Below, piece by piece: positions 16,033-25,090 of a stretch of DNA of 48,362 nt (position 1 is the stretch's first letter; each line of letters starts with the position of its first letter). The translations under genes were made by a program, and so were the position numbers. The stretch spans positions 1 to 48,362 of IMG/VR virus record IMGVR_UViG_3300049043_000091. One strand, written 5' to 3'. Under the pieces are notes generated by a model that worked only from the letters and a program-made list of their open reading frames with translations, made no database searches and was not told the origin of the DNA. This DNA comes from a virus.

Positions 16033-16547
16033 GCATCACCTCTTGGAACTCGTATGACCTGGCACCAAATACTTCAGACAAGAACACTTCAACCGGAACG
16101 ATGCGGCCAACTGTTACGTTCTTCTGTTCGTACTTCTTTTGTTCAACAAGCCTGAAGTCCTCAACGCGAATAGGTGAAGTAAAACCTTCACTGTGCGCCA
16201 ACTCCGAAGCTGACCTACTTGGCATATGTAAAGCGTGTGCGTGTCGTTGAACGCATAGGCAGAGCCTCGTGTCGTCAGAGTAGTGGTAAAGCCATCCATG
16301 AACGCCGTTACGGAAGTCACTCCACGTCTCGATAAATAGGGTTGCCGGTATGGCGAGACTCGGCTTTTAGTTCGACCTCAATGGCATCTTGGTGCTTTGC
16401 ACTTGAAAGCCATTTGTCGCCGTATCTGTGCTGAATCTGAATGTTTTCTGGTACTGGCCGAACGGCATACCCGTCAGGCAGTTGACCCTGCAAAAAAGGA
16501 AAAACCCACGACGCTGCATACCTTGCAACTTTGTCTGAATCATTCAT
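16016..16547 (-). CDS. PD-(D/E)XK-like nuclease candidate next to Dam
   Basis: The joined frames (one indel near 16310-16325, another near 16220) give about 177 residues beginning MNDSDKVARYAASWVFPFLQ. The core HQDAIEVELKAESRHTGNPI followed by YRDVETWSDF and GVHGWLYHYSDDTRLCLCV has the E-x-K motif in a hydrophobic strand, a TGN, then G-W-x and a D in a following strand, the pattern of phage nucleases of the PD-(D/E)XK fold. The tail is RIVPVEVFLSEVFGARSYEF. It follows the Dam gene by 19 bases, so it might pair with it. Fold assignment is by eye. Confidence 0.45.
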
Positions 16548-16566
16548 CGAAAAGGCGTCCTTGCCG

Positions 16567-17032
16567 TCAGATGATGGAAGCAAAGCCAAACGGGAAAACA
16601 CTTTTGCGAACCGCTTCGTGTTGTCGCCGAAGTACAAAATGGCTTGGCCTTGCATAGGGCTTTTTGAAGACTTTTCAATGCTCCAAAAAGAGATCCGACC
16701 TTGAGGAAAACAGACTGCACTGGCCCTGAGAAATCAGCGACTGAAACCACTTCAGTTTCTGTGCAGTTGTTCGCGAGAAAAACGGCCTGCGTAGTCCTTT
16801 GTGCATCTATCTCGCCAAGCAACTTTGCGGCGAAGTGTGAGACAGTGCCGTCGCCATACGGAGGATTAACAAAAACGGACCCATTCCACTCTTTTGCTAG
16901 TCCGTCATCTTGTTCAGAGTAGAAGACGCCAGCCTTCACAACCTGGTTGGCAGCTTCGCAGGAGCATGGGTCTGTGTCGATTCCGCCCATCGCCTGCCTT
17001 ACTGCTTCGACGTATTCGGAAGGCGTATGCAC
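16567..17032 (-). CDS. Phage DNA N6-adenine methyltransferase (Dam, PF05869 type)
   Basis: MHTPSEYVEAVRQAMGGIDT then DPCSCEAANQVVKAGVFYSE opens the short phage Dam family; the catalytic motif is FVNPPYGDG. After an indel near 16720 it reads FPQGRISFWSIEKS, MQGQAILYFGDNTKRFAKVF and ends, after one more slip, in SRFGFASII near 16567. Length about 155 residues matches the family. It methylates adenine in DNA, probably to protect phage DNA from restriction. Confidence 0.85.
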
Positions 17033-17469
17033 TCGCTGTCGCCGCTGTTGTGCCTAACGTGAGCTCCGGCAGCGACTCGCAATAAGCCGGCTTGTGTCAC
17101 TTCGCGGCCAAGATCGCGGCACGATTCCACATATTCGTGAAACTCCGTCAGGCACCTTCGCCTCACGCTGCCAGCGAGCGGACTGCATCTGTCGATGCCA
17201 ATGTCGGCAAGTGCCGGTAACATCGTGTTACTGGCATACTGGTCTTCGGCTTTTCCATCGCCGCCAGCATCTCGCCGGCCTTGCGTTCGGCACGGAGCTT
17301 TATTTCTGCGGCAGCGTTTGCGGCCTCAAGGCTGTCTGACGCAGCCTTGACGTAGACGCGAAGCGCTTCCGCTTGGTCTCGAATTTGCAATACGTCATCA
17401 AGCGTCTTTGCCTGCAAGGCTGCTTGCCGAGCCTCACTGATTCGATAGCGTGGTCGATTCAGTGATCAT
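16999..17469 (-). CDS. Helical DNA-modification-associated protein of unknown function
   Basis: About 156 residues over two indels. The core EARQAALQAKTLDDVLQIRD followed by QAEALRVYVKAASDSLEAAN and AAEIKLRAERKAGEMLAAME is a long helical region seen in many phage and actinobacterial proteins next to methyltransferases. The C-terminal part FHEYVESCRDLGREVTQAGL suggests an antiparallel helical bundle. The start ATG at 17469 and stop overlapping Dam (by 34 bases) put it in the same operon. Function unknown. Confidence 0.6.
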
Positions 17470-18365
17470 GCCACCGCCTCCGCGTCGAAGAGCGTCCTGC
17501 TGTCGGCTTCATGCTTTCGCTGAGCACTCGCCAGATTCTTGATAGCCTGAGCGTGGTCACTCGGGCTTCAGTTCGCAGCCGTAGAACCGTCGCCCACGCT
17601 GGAGCGAGACATACGCCCTCGCTGCCAATGCCTGTGAACGGGCTGAAGACGACCTCGCCGGGATTGCTGTAGAGCCTCACCAGCCTGTCAATTACGTCTA
17701 GCTGCAACGGGCAGATGTGCTTCGTGTCTTCCTCGCTACGGGCTTCCTTGACGTTGAGCGTGTTCGTCTCGCGGATGTCGCCCCAGCAGCATTCCGCCCA
17801 GTCAATCCACTCGTTGCCGCAACACTTCGCCATCAGAGTCAATGGCTACTTCGTTCTCGCCTGGAGCCCGAAACTTGATGAGGTAGTCGGGCAGGCGGCC
17901 GCGTTGCCTTGGACCGGTCGCTTTCGAGGCCCGCAAACTGCAACTCTCGGCTGCGGGTGCGGATGGCCTGCGCCTGCGGGTTCTTTCGCACCACCCAGTC
18001 GTATTCGTAGACAAGCCCAGCACGCTCCCCGAGCCTGATGTTGAGCCCGCGATAGTCGTGCAGGCCAACCTCGCCACTCCGCTTGAGTCTCGGGATCTGC
18101 ATGACGTGAACCACGGCAGCCCGGCCTGGCTTGAGCACGCGACGCAGCCCGCGAAAGAAGTAGCCAAGGTGAATCTTCGCTTCGCCTCGCATGTCCTCGC
18201 TGTTGCCGATGTCCTCGGCCTTGCTTGTGTATGCGAACAGACTCGGGAACGGCGGCGAGAATACGGAGAAGTCCACCGACTCCGGCGGCATCTCTTCCAG
18301 CATGTGCGGAATGCAATCGCCGTGGTAAACGCTGTACTGTTGGCTGTCGAGATAGAAGATTCACC
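17459..18365 (-). CDS. DNA methyltransferase (N4-cytosine/N6-adenine type)
   Basis: About 300 residues over several indels. After the start (YLDSQQYSVYHGDCIPHMLE) comes the catalytic motif FSVFSPPFPSLFAYTSKAED, an S-P-P-F variant of D/N/S-P-P-Y typical of N4-cytosine and some N6-adenine enzymes. Further motifs are YFFRGLRRVLKPGRAAVVHV, DYLIKFRAPGEN and the SAM-binding region VVFSPFTGIGSEG. The GTG start at about 18365 overlaps the helicase stop (GTGA). It sits directly after a SNF2 helicase, a pair often seen in phages. Confidence 0.85.
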
Positions 18366-19798
18366 GAAACATGGCCTCCTGCTCTCGGGTGTCAGCCTCG
18401 ACGCGACGTGCCTTCCTCAGCACGTTCTCAACCATCGGGCGTTCAACGTCAGAAACCGGGATGTGAACGTGCAGCGGCCTTGTGCTGCCAATGCGGTTAG
18501 ACCGCTTCACGGCCTGGTAGTACTCCTCGTAGGAGTCCTGCAATCCGCTGAAGACTTGGCGGGTGCAGACTTGAAGATTGAGCCCGAAGCCAAGGATTTT
18601 TGGCTTACTTATCAGCACGCGGACGCGCCGGCCTTGAAGTCATCCACAATCCGCTGCCGATCTTCGACCGGCGTATCGCCGTCGATGCTCGGCACTTCCG
18701 GTAGCACTTGCTCAAGTGCTCGCTGCTCGTCGTTGTAGCGGCACCAAATGATCGTTGATTCATCTGGCCACGAGCGAACAAGGTCGGCGATGTATTGAGG
18801 CTTGGGGCTGCTCTCGCACTTCGCCATCCGCGACAGCTTCGATCGCGTGGTGATTCCGCCAAGCTCGGTGACGAATAGCTGGCCTGTCTCGGCTCGCACC
18901 TTCCGTTCCTGCTCATCCGACAGCCGAACTTCTTCGATGCTGACGTGAATCGGCGGGATGCTGTGAACGTTGTCCTTCCAGCCGTAGGTGCTCGGGTCAG
19001 TGAGGAAAATGCACCAGTGCGACAGAGCCCGGTCGAAGGGGTGCAAAGCGTGCGGCTTCAACTCCCATCGCTCTTGCGTCTGCCCACGGTTGATGAAGAA
19101 CCGAGCCAGGAACGCATTTACGTTTGGGAAGGCGTCGAGAAATACCGCGTGGTTTGCGTACTCGATCCGGTCGTTCGGCGAGGCGTTCCGGTGAGGGCCA
19201 GTTTCCACGGAACGCCAGCGCCGAGCCGGAGGCAGACTTGCCCCCACTTGCCGTAGTGGCTCTTGAGCATCGAAGACTCGTCGAGAATCAGCCCGCCCAG
19301 ATCGCCTGTCGGCGTGTCGTCCCGCAAAGCGTCGTAGTTCGTGATGCCGAGCCGACAGCTTGGAGCACGCAGCCACTTCGCCAGATCCTTCGCTGCGACT
19401 TGCTCAATCGGCAGCGAGTCGCCGTAGAACTTGGCGGCCTCCTCCATCGTCTGCTTTACCACCATCAGCGGCGAAACGATGAGCACTGGCTTTTGCTGAA
19501 CTGCTCGCACATGCCTTGCGAACTCCAGCAGCATCGGAGTCTTGCCGAGACCACAGTCAGCGAAGATTGCAAACTTCCGTTTCTGAATGGCTGTGCGGAC
19601 GATGTCACGCTGGTAGTCAAACAACCACCGCGACGGGGCGTAGTCCGCTTTCGTTTCCTGCTCAGACGCGATTCCGAGACTGGCTGCGTACTCGTCCGGC
19701 ACAACCGCCATGCGGCCGTGAATTGAATAACGCGGCAACGACTTCACCTTGAGAAAGGTGCGGTAGGAATCAACGCTGTCGTCGAGGTAGATGTTCAT
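18361..19798 (-). CDS. SNF2/DEAD-box family helicase
   Basis: About 478 residues with two indels. Motif Q/I region: WLFDYQRDIVRTAIQKRKFA and IFADCGLGKTPMLLEFARHV (Walker A). Motif Ia VLIVSPLMVVKQTM; motif II is LILDESSMLKS (DESS in place of DEAH); motif III ALTGTPAPND. The C-terminal lobe has STIIWCRYNDEQRALEQVL and motif VI QAVKRSNRIGSTRPLHVHIP. Such phage SNF2 proteins move on or remodel DNA and often neighbour a methyltransferase. The role here is likely in replication/recombination or protection; not resolved by sequence. Confidence 0.88.
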
Positions 19799-19847
19799 GG
19801 GAATCCTTTCCGTGTATTGGCCCCGTGTGGTGGGGCAGACCGTCGAG

Positions 19848-20254
19848 TCACGCCCCTGGAGATGTCGCGTTGTTTCGGGTCGCCTCGACTGCGGTGGTTT
19901 CCGACTCCCGCTGCGGGTCGCTGCCGTCTGCCGGCTTTGAGGCTGCGACTGCCTCTAGCTTGCTTGCCCGTCTGACGGCGGCTCTGGCGCTGCCCCAGAC
20001 GTTGACGATCACGGCGTCGGTGAGTTGCCCGCGCCTCGGCGAGCACCTGGTCGAGATCGACGATTGCCTTGTAGAGCTCCCAACCAGCCGCCCTCGCCTG
20101 CTCTGGGGTGAGCGTCGCAATCGGCATCGGCTGGAAGCCGCCGTTGCGGACGGCGCGATGGCATCCGAATCGGCGGGCGTTCGCCCCTGCGAATCTCCGA
20201 ATCCTCGAGACGAGCCTCCTCTTCGAGGTAGGCGAAAGTGCTGATGTAGGTCAT
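19848..20254 (-). CDS. Hypothetical early protein
   Basis: Frames combine to about 135 residues: MTYISTFAYLEEEARLEDSE, then PIATLTPEQARAAGWELYKA and IVDLDQVLAEARATTDAVIV, then WGSARAAVRRASKLEAVAAS and an acidic, low-complexity tail. The start at 20254 overlaps the upstream stop by ATGA. Largely helical; no motif recognised. Two indels (near 20160 and 20035) break it. Confidence 0.5.
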
Positions 20255-20457
20255 CGGGCGTGTGCCTCCGCTTCGACCTCTTGCCCGTCAAAGTGCTCGG
20301 TGCCGCTGTCCTCGGCGTTGAGCAAGATGTCGAGCTTCCCGTGGATGAGATCGCACAGGCTCTTGTGCTCTTCCTTGGTGAACGTGCCATCCGCGAGTCG
20401 CTCGTCTGCCGTGCTGCGGAGCTTCTCCAGACGCTCGACGGTCGTCGCTCGGCTCAC
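20251..20457 (-). CDS. Hypothetical helical protein, 68 aa
   Basis: An intact small protein (GTG start at 20457 in a GTGA overlap with RecT) with charged amphipathic helices VERLEKLRSTADERLADGTF and EEHKSLCDLIHGKLDILLNA and a polar tail. It overlaps the next gene by ATGA. Function unknown; position directly behind RecT suggests a recombination accessory role. Confidence 0.6.
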   Translation of the reverse strand: MSRATTVERLEKLRSTADERLADGTFTKEEHKSLCDLIHGKLDILLNAEDSGTEHFDGQEVEAEAHAR

Positions 20458-21140
20458 CGCGACGCGGGCCTTGCCGAGTGGCGAGTCGACGCCGTTGCCG
20501 TCGAACTTCGGGCGGACGGCGACGGGCTCAGCCTGCGGCTTGACGAACTGGGCGTAAGCCCCGCCCGCTGGGCCGTGATCCTGCTGGGGCGGCCTGCGGG
20601 TAGTCCTGCGCCTCCTCGGCCGGTGATGAGGCCACGCAGGGCGTCAGCGAAGGCGTTGCGAAGCGTGCAAAGCCCCGTGCTCGCCAGGCCAACATTCTCA
20701 AAGGATAAGACCCCAAGGGCCGCTCTTGCCCCAAAGACCCGCCTTCTTCGCGTCGGCAACCGAGAATCGCACGACGGTCGGGGCCGGGTAGCCGCGACGC
20801 TTGGCCTCGCATACCGCGACGAGGTTGTCGCCGTCGCCTTCGGTGTATTCGCGGACGTATTCGCCAGACCGGACTCGGCCTGCACCAGGAGCCAGGGCGG
20901 CATCGCCGCAGATCGTCGGCCGGCCGTTGATGACCGCGATGCTCTGGAGCGGTTGCATCGGGGAAAGCCCGACCTCGCTCCCATGCTGAATCGCCAACAT
21001 GCACGACTCAGGCTTGCCCTTGAAATCCTTCGCGCGCAAACTTCAGACGCCGCCACCATCTTGGCAAAGCGGAAGGCGTCGTCGAACGATTGAAGGGCGA
21101 GTCCGGTGGCTGCCCGCTGCGTTGAAATCTCCGTGCTCAT
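20454..21140 (-). CDS. RecT-family single-strand annealing protein (frames broken)
   Basis: Starts MSTEISTQRAATGLALQSFD and DAFRFAKMVAASEV. Conserved RecT segments are CMLAIQHGSEVGLSPMQPLQ, SIAVINGRPTICGDAALAL, the core VVRFSVADAKKAGLWGKSGP and, after an indel, YPLRMLAWRARGFA. It continues AFADALRGLI, AEEAQDYP and a proline-rich end. Length about 228 residues. RecT-like proteins pair complementary single strands during phage recombination. No partner exonuclease gene is recognised close by, which is unusual for this family. Confidence 0.87.
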   Translation of the reverse strand: MSTEISTQRAATGLALQSFDDAFRFAKMVAASEVCARRISRASLSRACWRFSMGARSGFPRCNRSRASRSSTAGRRSAAMPPWLLVQAESGLANTSANTPKATATTSSRYARPSVAATRPRPSCDSRLPTRRRRVFGARAALGVLSFENVGLASTGLCTLRNAFADALRGLITGRGGAGLPAGRPSRITAQRAGLTPSSSSRRLSPSPSARSSTATASTRHSARPASR

Positions 21141-21238
21141 CGCGTGTCCTTTCGTTTGCTTCGTTTGTGAAACAGCCGCGTCCCCGTCCTGGCTCAGCGG
21201 CAGATCAACCTCCTGCACCCGGATCCTCCGGGGGGTTC

Positions 21239-21518
21239 CTAATGCGTGATGTCCGCGACCGGCACGTTGAGCCATCCACCGCCGACGTTGAGCACGCATC
21301 GAACGGCCGTCGTCGTAGAGCCACTCGACATGGCCGCTCCACGTCTTGCCGGCCGTGCGTCCGCTGACGAAATCGCCGACCGCGGGCGGGCTCGCTGGGC
21401 TCGGCGTCTGGTCGGAGAGGTTCGCGGCGGCGGCGAGATGCTCGGCGTGATGAGCGTCCAGTGCGAGGGGTTCTCCTGTGTGGTGGGGGCAGTGTATGAA
21501 CGTATAGGTGTCGGTCAA
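21239..21518 (-). CDS. Hypothetical protein with a small beta domain
   Basis: About 92 residues: MTDTYTFIHCPHHTGEPLAL (with His/Cys), an alanine-rich linker, then VGDFVSGRTAGKTWSGHVEW and LYDDGRSM, followed after an indel at about 21298 by VLNVGGGWLNVPVADITH. The last 50 residues look like a small SH3/KOW-like beta barrel. No function can be assigned. Confidence 0.5.
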
Positions 21519-21560
21519 GAGGCGGTGAACAAGGATTCCAGTGTGTGGCGATAGCGTTAC

Positions 21561-21710
21561 TTACATCAACCAAGAATCCCGAGGAAAGACAGGGCAATCG
21601 TTGATCGAGTCGTGAACCATCCGCGCAAGTGGCGAATCGGTGCCGAGCTCCTGGCCGAGGCGGACGAGAACGAGCGAGCGGATCGCGGCGTCCCAGTCGA
21701 TGCGTTTCAT
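21561..21710 (-). CDS. Hypothetical protein, 49 aa
   Basis: A short intact frame, MKRIDWDAAIRSLVLVRLGQ to CPVFPRDSWLM. The ATG at 21710 overlaps the previous stop by ATGA, which supports translation. No family recognised. Confidence 0.45.
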   Translation of the reverse strand: MKRIDWDAAIRSLVLVRLGQELGTDSPLARMVHDSINDCPVFPRDSWLM

Positions 21711-21875
21711 GTTGCCGCCTCCATCGCTCGCAGGGTCTCGCGGGCCTCGTCCTTCGTGTCGTAGCTGCCGACGCTCCAGCGGAAATCGCCACGCTGGCCG
21801 AGGATCTCGAACCAGTAGCGAGTGCCGCGACCTGCGAGGGTCGGTGATTTTCTTGATGCGGTAGGTGGTGTTCAT
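21707..21875 (-). CDS. Hypothetical protein, about 55 aa
   Basis: After one indel near 21815 this reads MNTTYRIKKITDPRRSRHSY, then WFEILGQRGDFRWSVGSYDT and KDEARETLRAMEAAT, a compact beta-beta-alpha pattern ending in an ATGA overlap with the next gene. Recorded frames look unlike each other only because of the indel. Function unknown. Confidence 0.5.
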
Positions 21876-21932
21876 GGGGTGTCCTTGGTGGTGTTGCCCG
21901 CCGGCCCGGTTGCCGGCGGGCGAGGTGGTGGG

Positions 21933-22149
21933 TCAGGCGGCGTGATTGGCAACCCACGCCATTGCCTTGCGAGCCATGTCGGAGTCATCCGTGCCGTCGT
22001 GGCCAATCGGATACGACCGGCCGTCAATGTGGATGAACCAGAACCCGGGGCAGCTTGTGTAGTCGATGAGGTCAGGGAGCCTTCATTCCGGCCGCCACAA
22101 TCTTGCGGACACGGTTGTGTCGAATGCAGGCTTCGCGAAGAGTGGTCAT
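21933..22149 (-). CDS. Hypothetical protein, about 72 aa
   Basis: The start MTTLREACIRHNRVRKIVAA is joined through one indel near 22085 to LPDLIDYTSCPGFWFIHIDG and RSYPIGHDGTDDSDMARKAM, stopping at 21933. A short basic helix precedes a beta-rich half. No known family. It is the second gene downstream of the excisionase-like gene's promoter region. Confidence 0.45.
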
Positions 22150-22215
22150 CGTTTCGTCTCCCGGTTGGCGTCCGCGAGTCTCAATCGCTCGCATGGCCCC
22201 ATTGTAGCGTTATCG

Positions 22216-22550
22216 TTACTTCGTCAAGGGGACTTGAAGGACTTTTTTGGGGCGGGGTTTCCTCAGGGATTCCGAGGGTTTCCGCTTCCGCTTGGGCTTG
22301 GGGGCGGCTGGCCGCTCCATCCCGCCGCAGGTTCGAGCGGGTGGACAGGCTGGCTTTGAGGGCCAGCACGTCGGCCCGTTCAAGAGCGAGCCCTTTTCGC
22401 CGGCCTTCCAGCCCCGGAGGCGGCTGTCCTCGTCGTCGCCCGAAGGCAGCCGCCAGAATAGCCTTCGGTGCAGCCGGCGAGTTTCACCGCCTCTCCGATC
22501 GTAATCCACTCTTTGTCTGGGCTTGCCAACGCGACCAGTACCCCAATCAT
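22216..22550 (-). CDS. Excisionase-like helix-turn-helix protein
   Basis: MIGVLVALASPDKEWITIGE then AVKLAGCTEGYIRRLLRSG (across an indel near 22450) is a MerR/Xis-like helix-turn-helix, followed by RLRGWKAGEKGSLLN and a proline/lysine-rich C-terminal tail (PKPKRKRKPSESLRKPRPKK). It lies back-to-back with the integrase. The position and fold fit a recombination directionality factor or repressor. The basic tail is unusually long for Xis. Confidence 0.6.
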
Positions 22551-22642
22551 AACGCCAGCGTCACGTCCGTCAAACGCGGCCCGCTTTACCTTCCTGACTC
22601 GAAACTCCGTACACTGGAACAACCAGCCGAAGGGGCGGATTG

Positions 22643-22681
22643 TTCTCACGGATGAGGTACAGTTGTATACTGTGTTCAGTA
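22643..22681. promoter_or_regulatory. Divergent promoter/operator between excisionase-like gene and integrase
   Basis: A TATACT -10-like element (22666-22671) lies in a cluster of three CAGT/ACTG half-sites (22660-22663, 22669-22672, 22677-22680). Two overlapping dyads result: ACAGT-N5-ACTGT (22659-22673) and TACTG-TGTT-CAGTA (22668-22681). The integrase start follows at 22722 with GAAGGAG upstream. An operator here would shut the integrase promoter. A weak TTCTCA 17 bases before the -10 is the best -35. Confidence 0.5.
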
Positions 22682-22721
22682 CCCCTATGATCGCCCTTTG
22701 GCACCACGAAGGAGACGAGAA

Positions 22722-23658
22722 ATGACGCCTGCGAGAGCTTCTGACGGAATCAGGGTCGCTCCCCTCGGAAACCTGAGCGACCGGACGGTGAAGATGTTCG
22801 AGGACACCCTGAATCGATTCAGGGACTTTCTGGGCCACGAGCCTACGGTCGACCGAGCCGAGACGACCTGCACGGCCGCCAAGTTCCTGCGGTGGCGTGG
22901 GTCGACGGTCCATGCGCCCGCGTCGGGATCATCTCGCCGGCCAGCCTCGCCAAAGATTCCGCACACCTGAGGAGTTTGTGGACTTGGCTTGCGAAGAAGA
23001 GGTGGAAAAGGTCAGACGGCGAACTGATCGGATTCCCAGACTTCGCCCGCCCGAGGGGTGCCGAAGCCGGTCCCCAAGGCGTACAAGGCCGAGGAACTCG
23101 CCAAACTGGTAGCCGCCGCCCGCCACCTAGAAAGGGTTTGATCGCGGGCAAGCCAGCTCGCCTGGTCTCGGACGACCAAGCTGCAGGCGATGTTTCAAGA
23201 CCGGGCGAGCGTATCGGCGCAGTTCTGCAGCTGCCCGGTGGCGGTCGGAGGTCGATCTTGGAGCGGCACACGCTCACGTTTCTCGCGGCCACTCGCCAAG
23301 GGCCACGGGGAGACGATTACGCGGGCGATCTCCGCCGGGCCTGTCCAAGATGCTGGCCGACGCAGAAGGGGCCGCCAGAGGCTCGCGTATGGCCCTGGCT
23401 GGACGACCGGGAAATGCTGTTCGTGTTACGCCCTCGCTCCGGGTGCTCTGCCGGTGCTGCTGGTGTGCCGTACAAGCCATTTCACTCGATCCGCAAGTCG
23501 ACCGCCTCGATCTCCTGAAAAAGGCCTGCGTGTCAGCGAAAAAGCAGTTGGGGCATTTGTCCGAAGATGGCCGAGACGCATTATTACGACGAGGAAATCA
23601 CCGGCGCGAGAGCAACCTTGACTACCTGCCAGAAATCGACAGGCCACCGGCGGACTGA
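22722..23658 (+). CDS. int: Tyrosine recombinase (phage integrase), frames broken
   Basis: The only plus-strand phage gene. ATG at 22722 (GAAGGAG eight bases upstream) starts MTPARASDGIRVAPLGNLSD; the core-binding domain has RTVKMFEDTLNRFRDFLGHE and LAKDSAHLRSLWTWLAKKRW. The catalytic domain follows with GERIGAVLQL, DLERHTLTFLAATR, the HxxR box PFHSIRKSTAS, and GHLSED-AETHYYDEEITGA, in which the second Tyr of HYY is the likely nucleophile. About 310 residues with five or more indels. It catalyses site-specific integration and, with an excisionase, excision. Confidence 0.87.
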
Positions 23659-24225
23659 ATGACGGCGGCGCGCGGCGGAAAGGACGAAACCACACCGCCG
23701 CCGCGACAGCGCCGTCAGCCGTGTCTAGCATCACGGTCAACGAAGATGCTCTGCCCCGCCTCGCCCTGGCCTCCATCTCCAAGACCTTCGCTTCGTCCGG
23801 TGCCGGGCACCGTCGTGTTGCGGGGCCGCGTCCATTGCCGCCTGAACCTCGGCAACGCCGATGTCGCCTTCGTCTCGCTACCAGCATAAAAGCGTCGTGC
23901 AAGAGCGTCTGGTCGCATCTTGCCGCCGGCTCCTGGTAGGTCTCACCCTCGCAGAGATTGGTCCGCCGGCGATTCGGGTTGTTTGAAGAGGCGGACGATA
24001 TACGAACAATGAGCTTGAATTCGGGTCAGCCTTGTCAGCCAGCCGGCAACGGGCGGCGGGATTGGTTGTTCCGCCTTTTGGTTTTTTGGCTTTGGCGTTG
24101 CGTTCGGCATGGGGCGGCCCTGGTGTTTCTGCCCGAAAAATGTCCCGCTGTACGTCAGACATGATGGCGGGCGATTTTCGCTGAGTTGTCAAGCGACGCG
24201 TGGGCTGTTCCGCGACGAGCTGCGA
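23659..24225. other. 567-base gap after the integrase; expected place of attP
   Basis: The integrase and the late genes converge on this stretch. Minus-strand frames exist (for example one ending LCW at 23878 and one with DEAKVLEMEARARRGRASSL at 23426-23902), but they conflict with one another, lack clean starts and one overlaps the integrase, so no gene is called with confidence. In an excised or circular phage genome the attachment site normally lies right here. No obvious direct repeat could be picked by eye. Confidence 0.45.
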
Positions 24226-24603
24226 TCACGGGCACGCAATCGCGATGCGGTTTTCCACGCGCTTGAACCAGAGGTTTGCTACCTCAATTACGCAGGCACG
24301 GAGCACCAGGTCGAGGGCCGCCTTGGCCGGGCTTGCACCCCCAGCGGGCCTCGATGTTTTCCCGCGTCTTGGCAACAGTGACTTTCACCGCGTCGACCGC
24401 CTCGTCAGCGGCCTTAGACGTTCCCTTTCTGGCGGCGATGTCGGCCATCGTCCGCTCCGGCCAGACGCGGCAAATCTCGGCGACGATCACGTCGCAAGTG
24501 TGTTCGAGCTCCGCGGCGGGCGGACCGACTTGCTGCGTACTGCGTCGCGACAGCCCACGGAGCGTCAGCGTATCGAGAGCGTCGCCCACCGCACCTCCAG
24601 CAT
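24226..24603 (-). CDS. Hypothetical late protein, about 125 aa
   Basis: Start ATG at 24603 overlaps the upstream stop (TAATG). After an indel near 24580 it reads DALDTLTLRGLSRRSTQQVG, then EHTCDVIVAEICRVWPERTM and ADIAARKGTSKAADEAVDAV, and after another near 24335 ends SPAKAALDLVLRACVIEVAN to ENRIAIACP. A helical protein at the end of the late operon next to attP. No family recognised. Confidence 0.5.
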
Positions 24604-24820
24604 TAACGCTTGGCCGGTGAGCCAGACGCGGGCGACGCTCCCGGCACGCACTTCCCGTCTGGGCATCCTGGCTTTGCCGGGGCCGGCGGCTGCGGATCCT
24701 CCACGGCCATGCTCGCCCTGCGCGGGCTGCGACGGTGGCGGCCGCCTTGGGATACTCGGCATCCAAGGCAACCGGGTCGGCAGACAGCCAGACGAGCCAG
24801 GCGATGATCATGTCGCGCAT
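24603..24820 (-). CDS. Hypothetical protein with hydrophobic N-terminus
   Basis: About 72 residues: MRDMIIAWLVWLSADPVALD then AEYPKAAATVAA, an indel near 24720, and a Pro/Cys tail (PPAPAKPGCPDGKCVPGASP). The N-terminus could be a membrane anchor or signal. The C-P-D-G-K-C pair could bind metal. It overlaps the upstream stop by ATGA. In the lysis-type cluster; function unknown. Confidence 0.5.
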
Positions 24821-25090
24821 CAGAAAGCCCTCGCGTGGTCGATGACCGGATGCCCGTCGTCGCCGATGATGTGCTGCACCATGCGGCCGTCCTTCTGCTC
24901 CGGTGCCGGCTCGGCAACCAGCATGAACCAGAAGCCGCCGTCTTTGCGGCCTTCGCCACCCAGCGGAGAACGGGGCGGTCGTTTTGCGGTGTCGGGTTGA
25001 AAGGCGATGGCAGCGGGGCCGAGCCAGAGTTCACCCACCACGCGAACGCAAGCCCTGCGATGAAGGCGTAGACGAGTCTCTGTCCATCAT
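24820..25090 (-). CDS. Small membrane-anchored protein
   Basis: About 89 residues. Starting at 25090 or 25087 and crossing an indel near 25075, it reads LVYAFIAGLAFAWWVNSGSA (one membrane helix), then NPTPQNDRPVLRWVAKAAK, then FWFMLVAEPAPEQKDGRMVQ and HIIGDDGHPVIDHARAF. The ATGA overlap with the peptidase stop supports the start. A spanin-like or holin-accessory role is possible from position only. Confidence 0.5.

Noticed and set aside
23426-24192. Minus-strand frames after the integrase as one gene
   Set aside because: They use conflicting frames, one lies antisense to the integrase end, and no consistent protein emerges; left as an unassigned gap.
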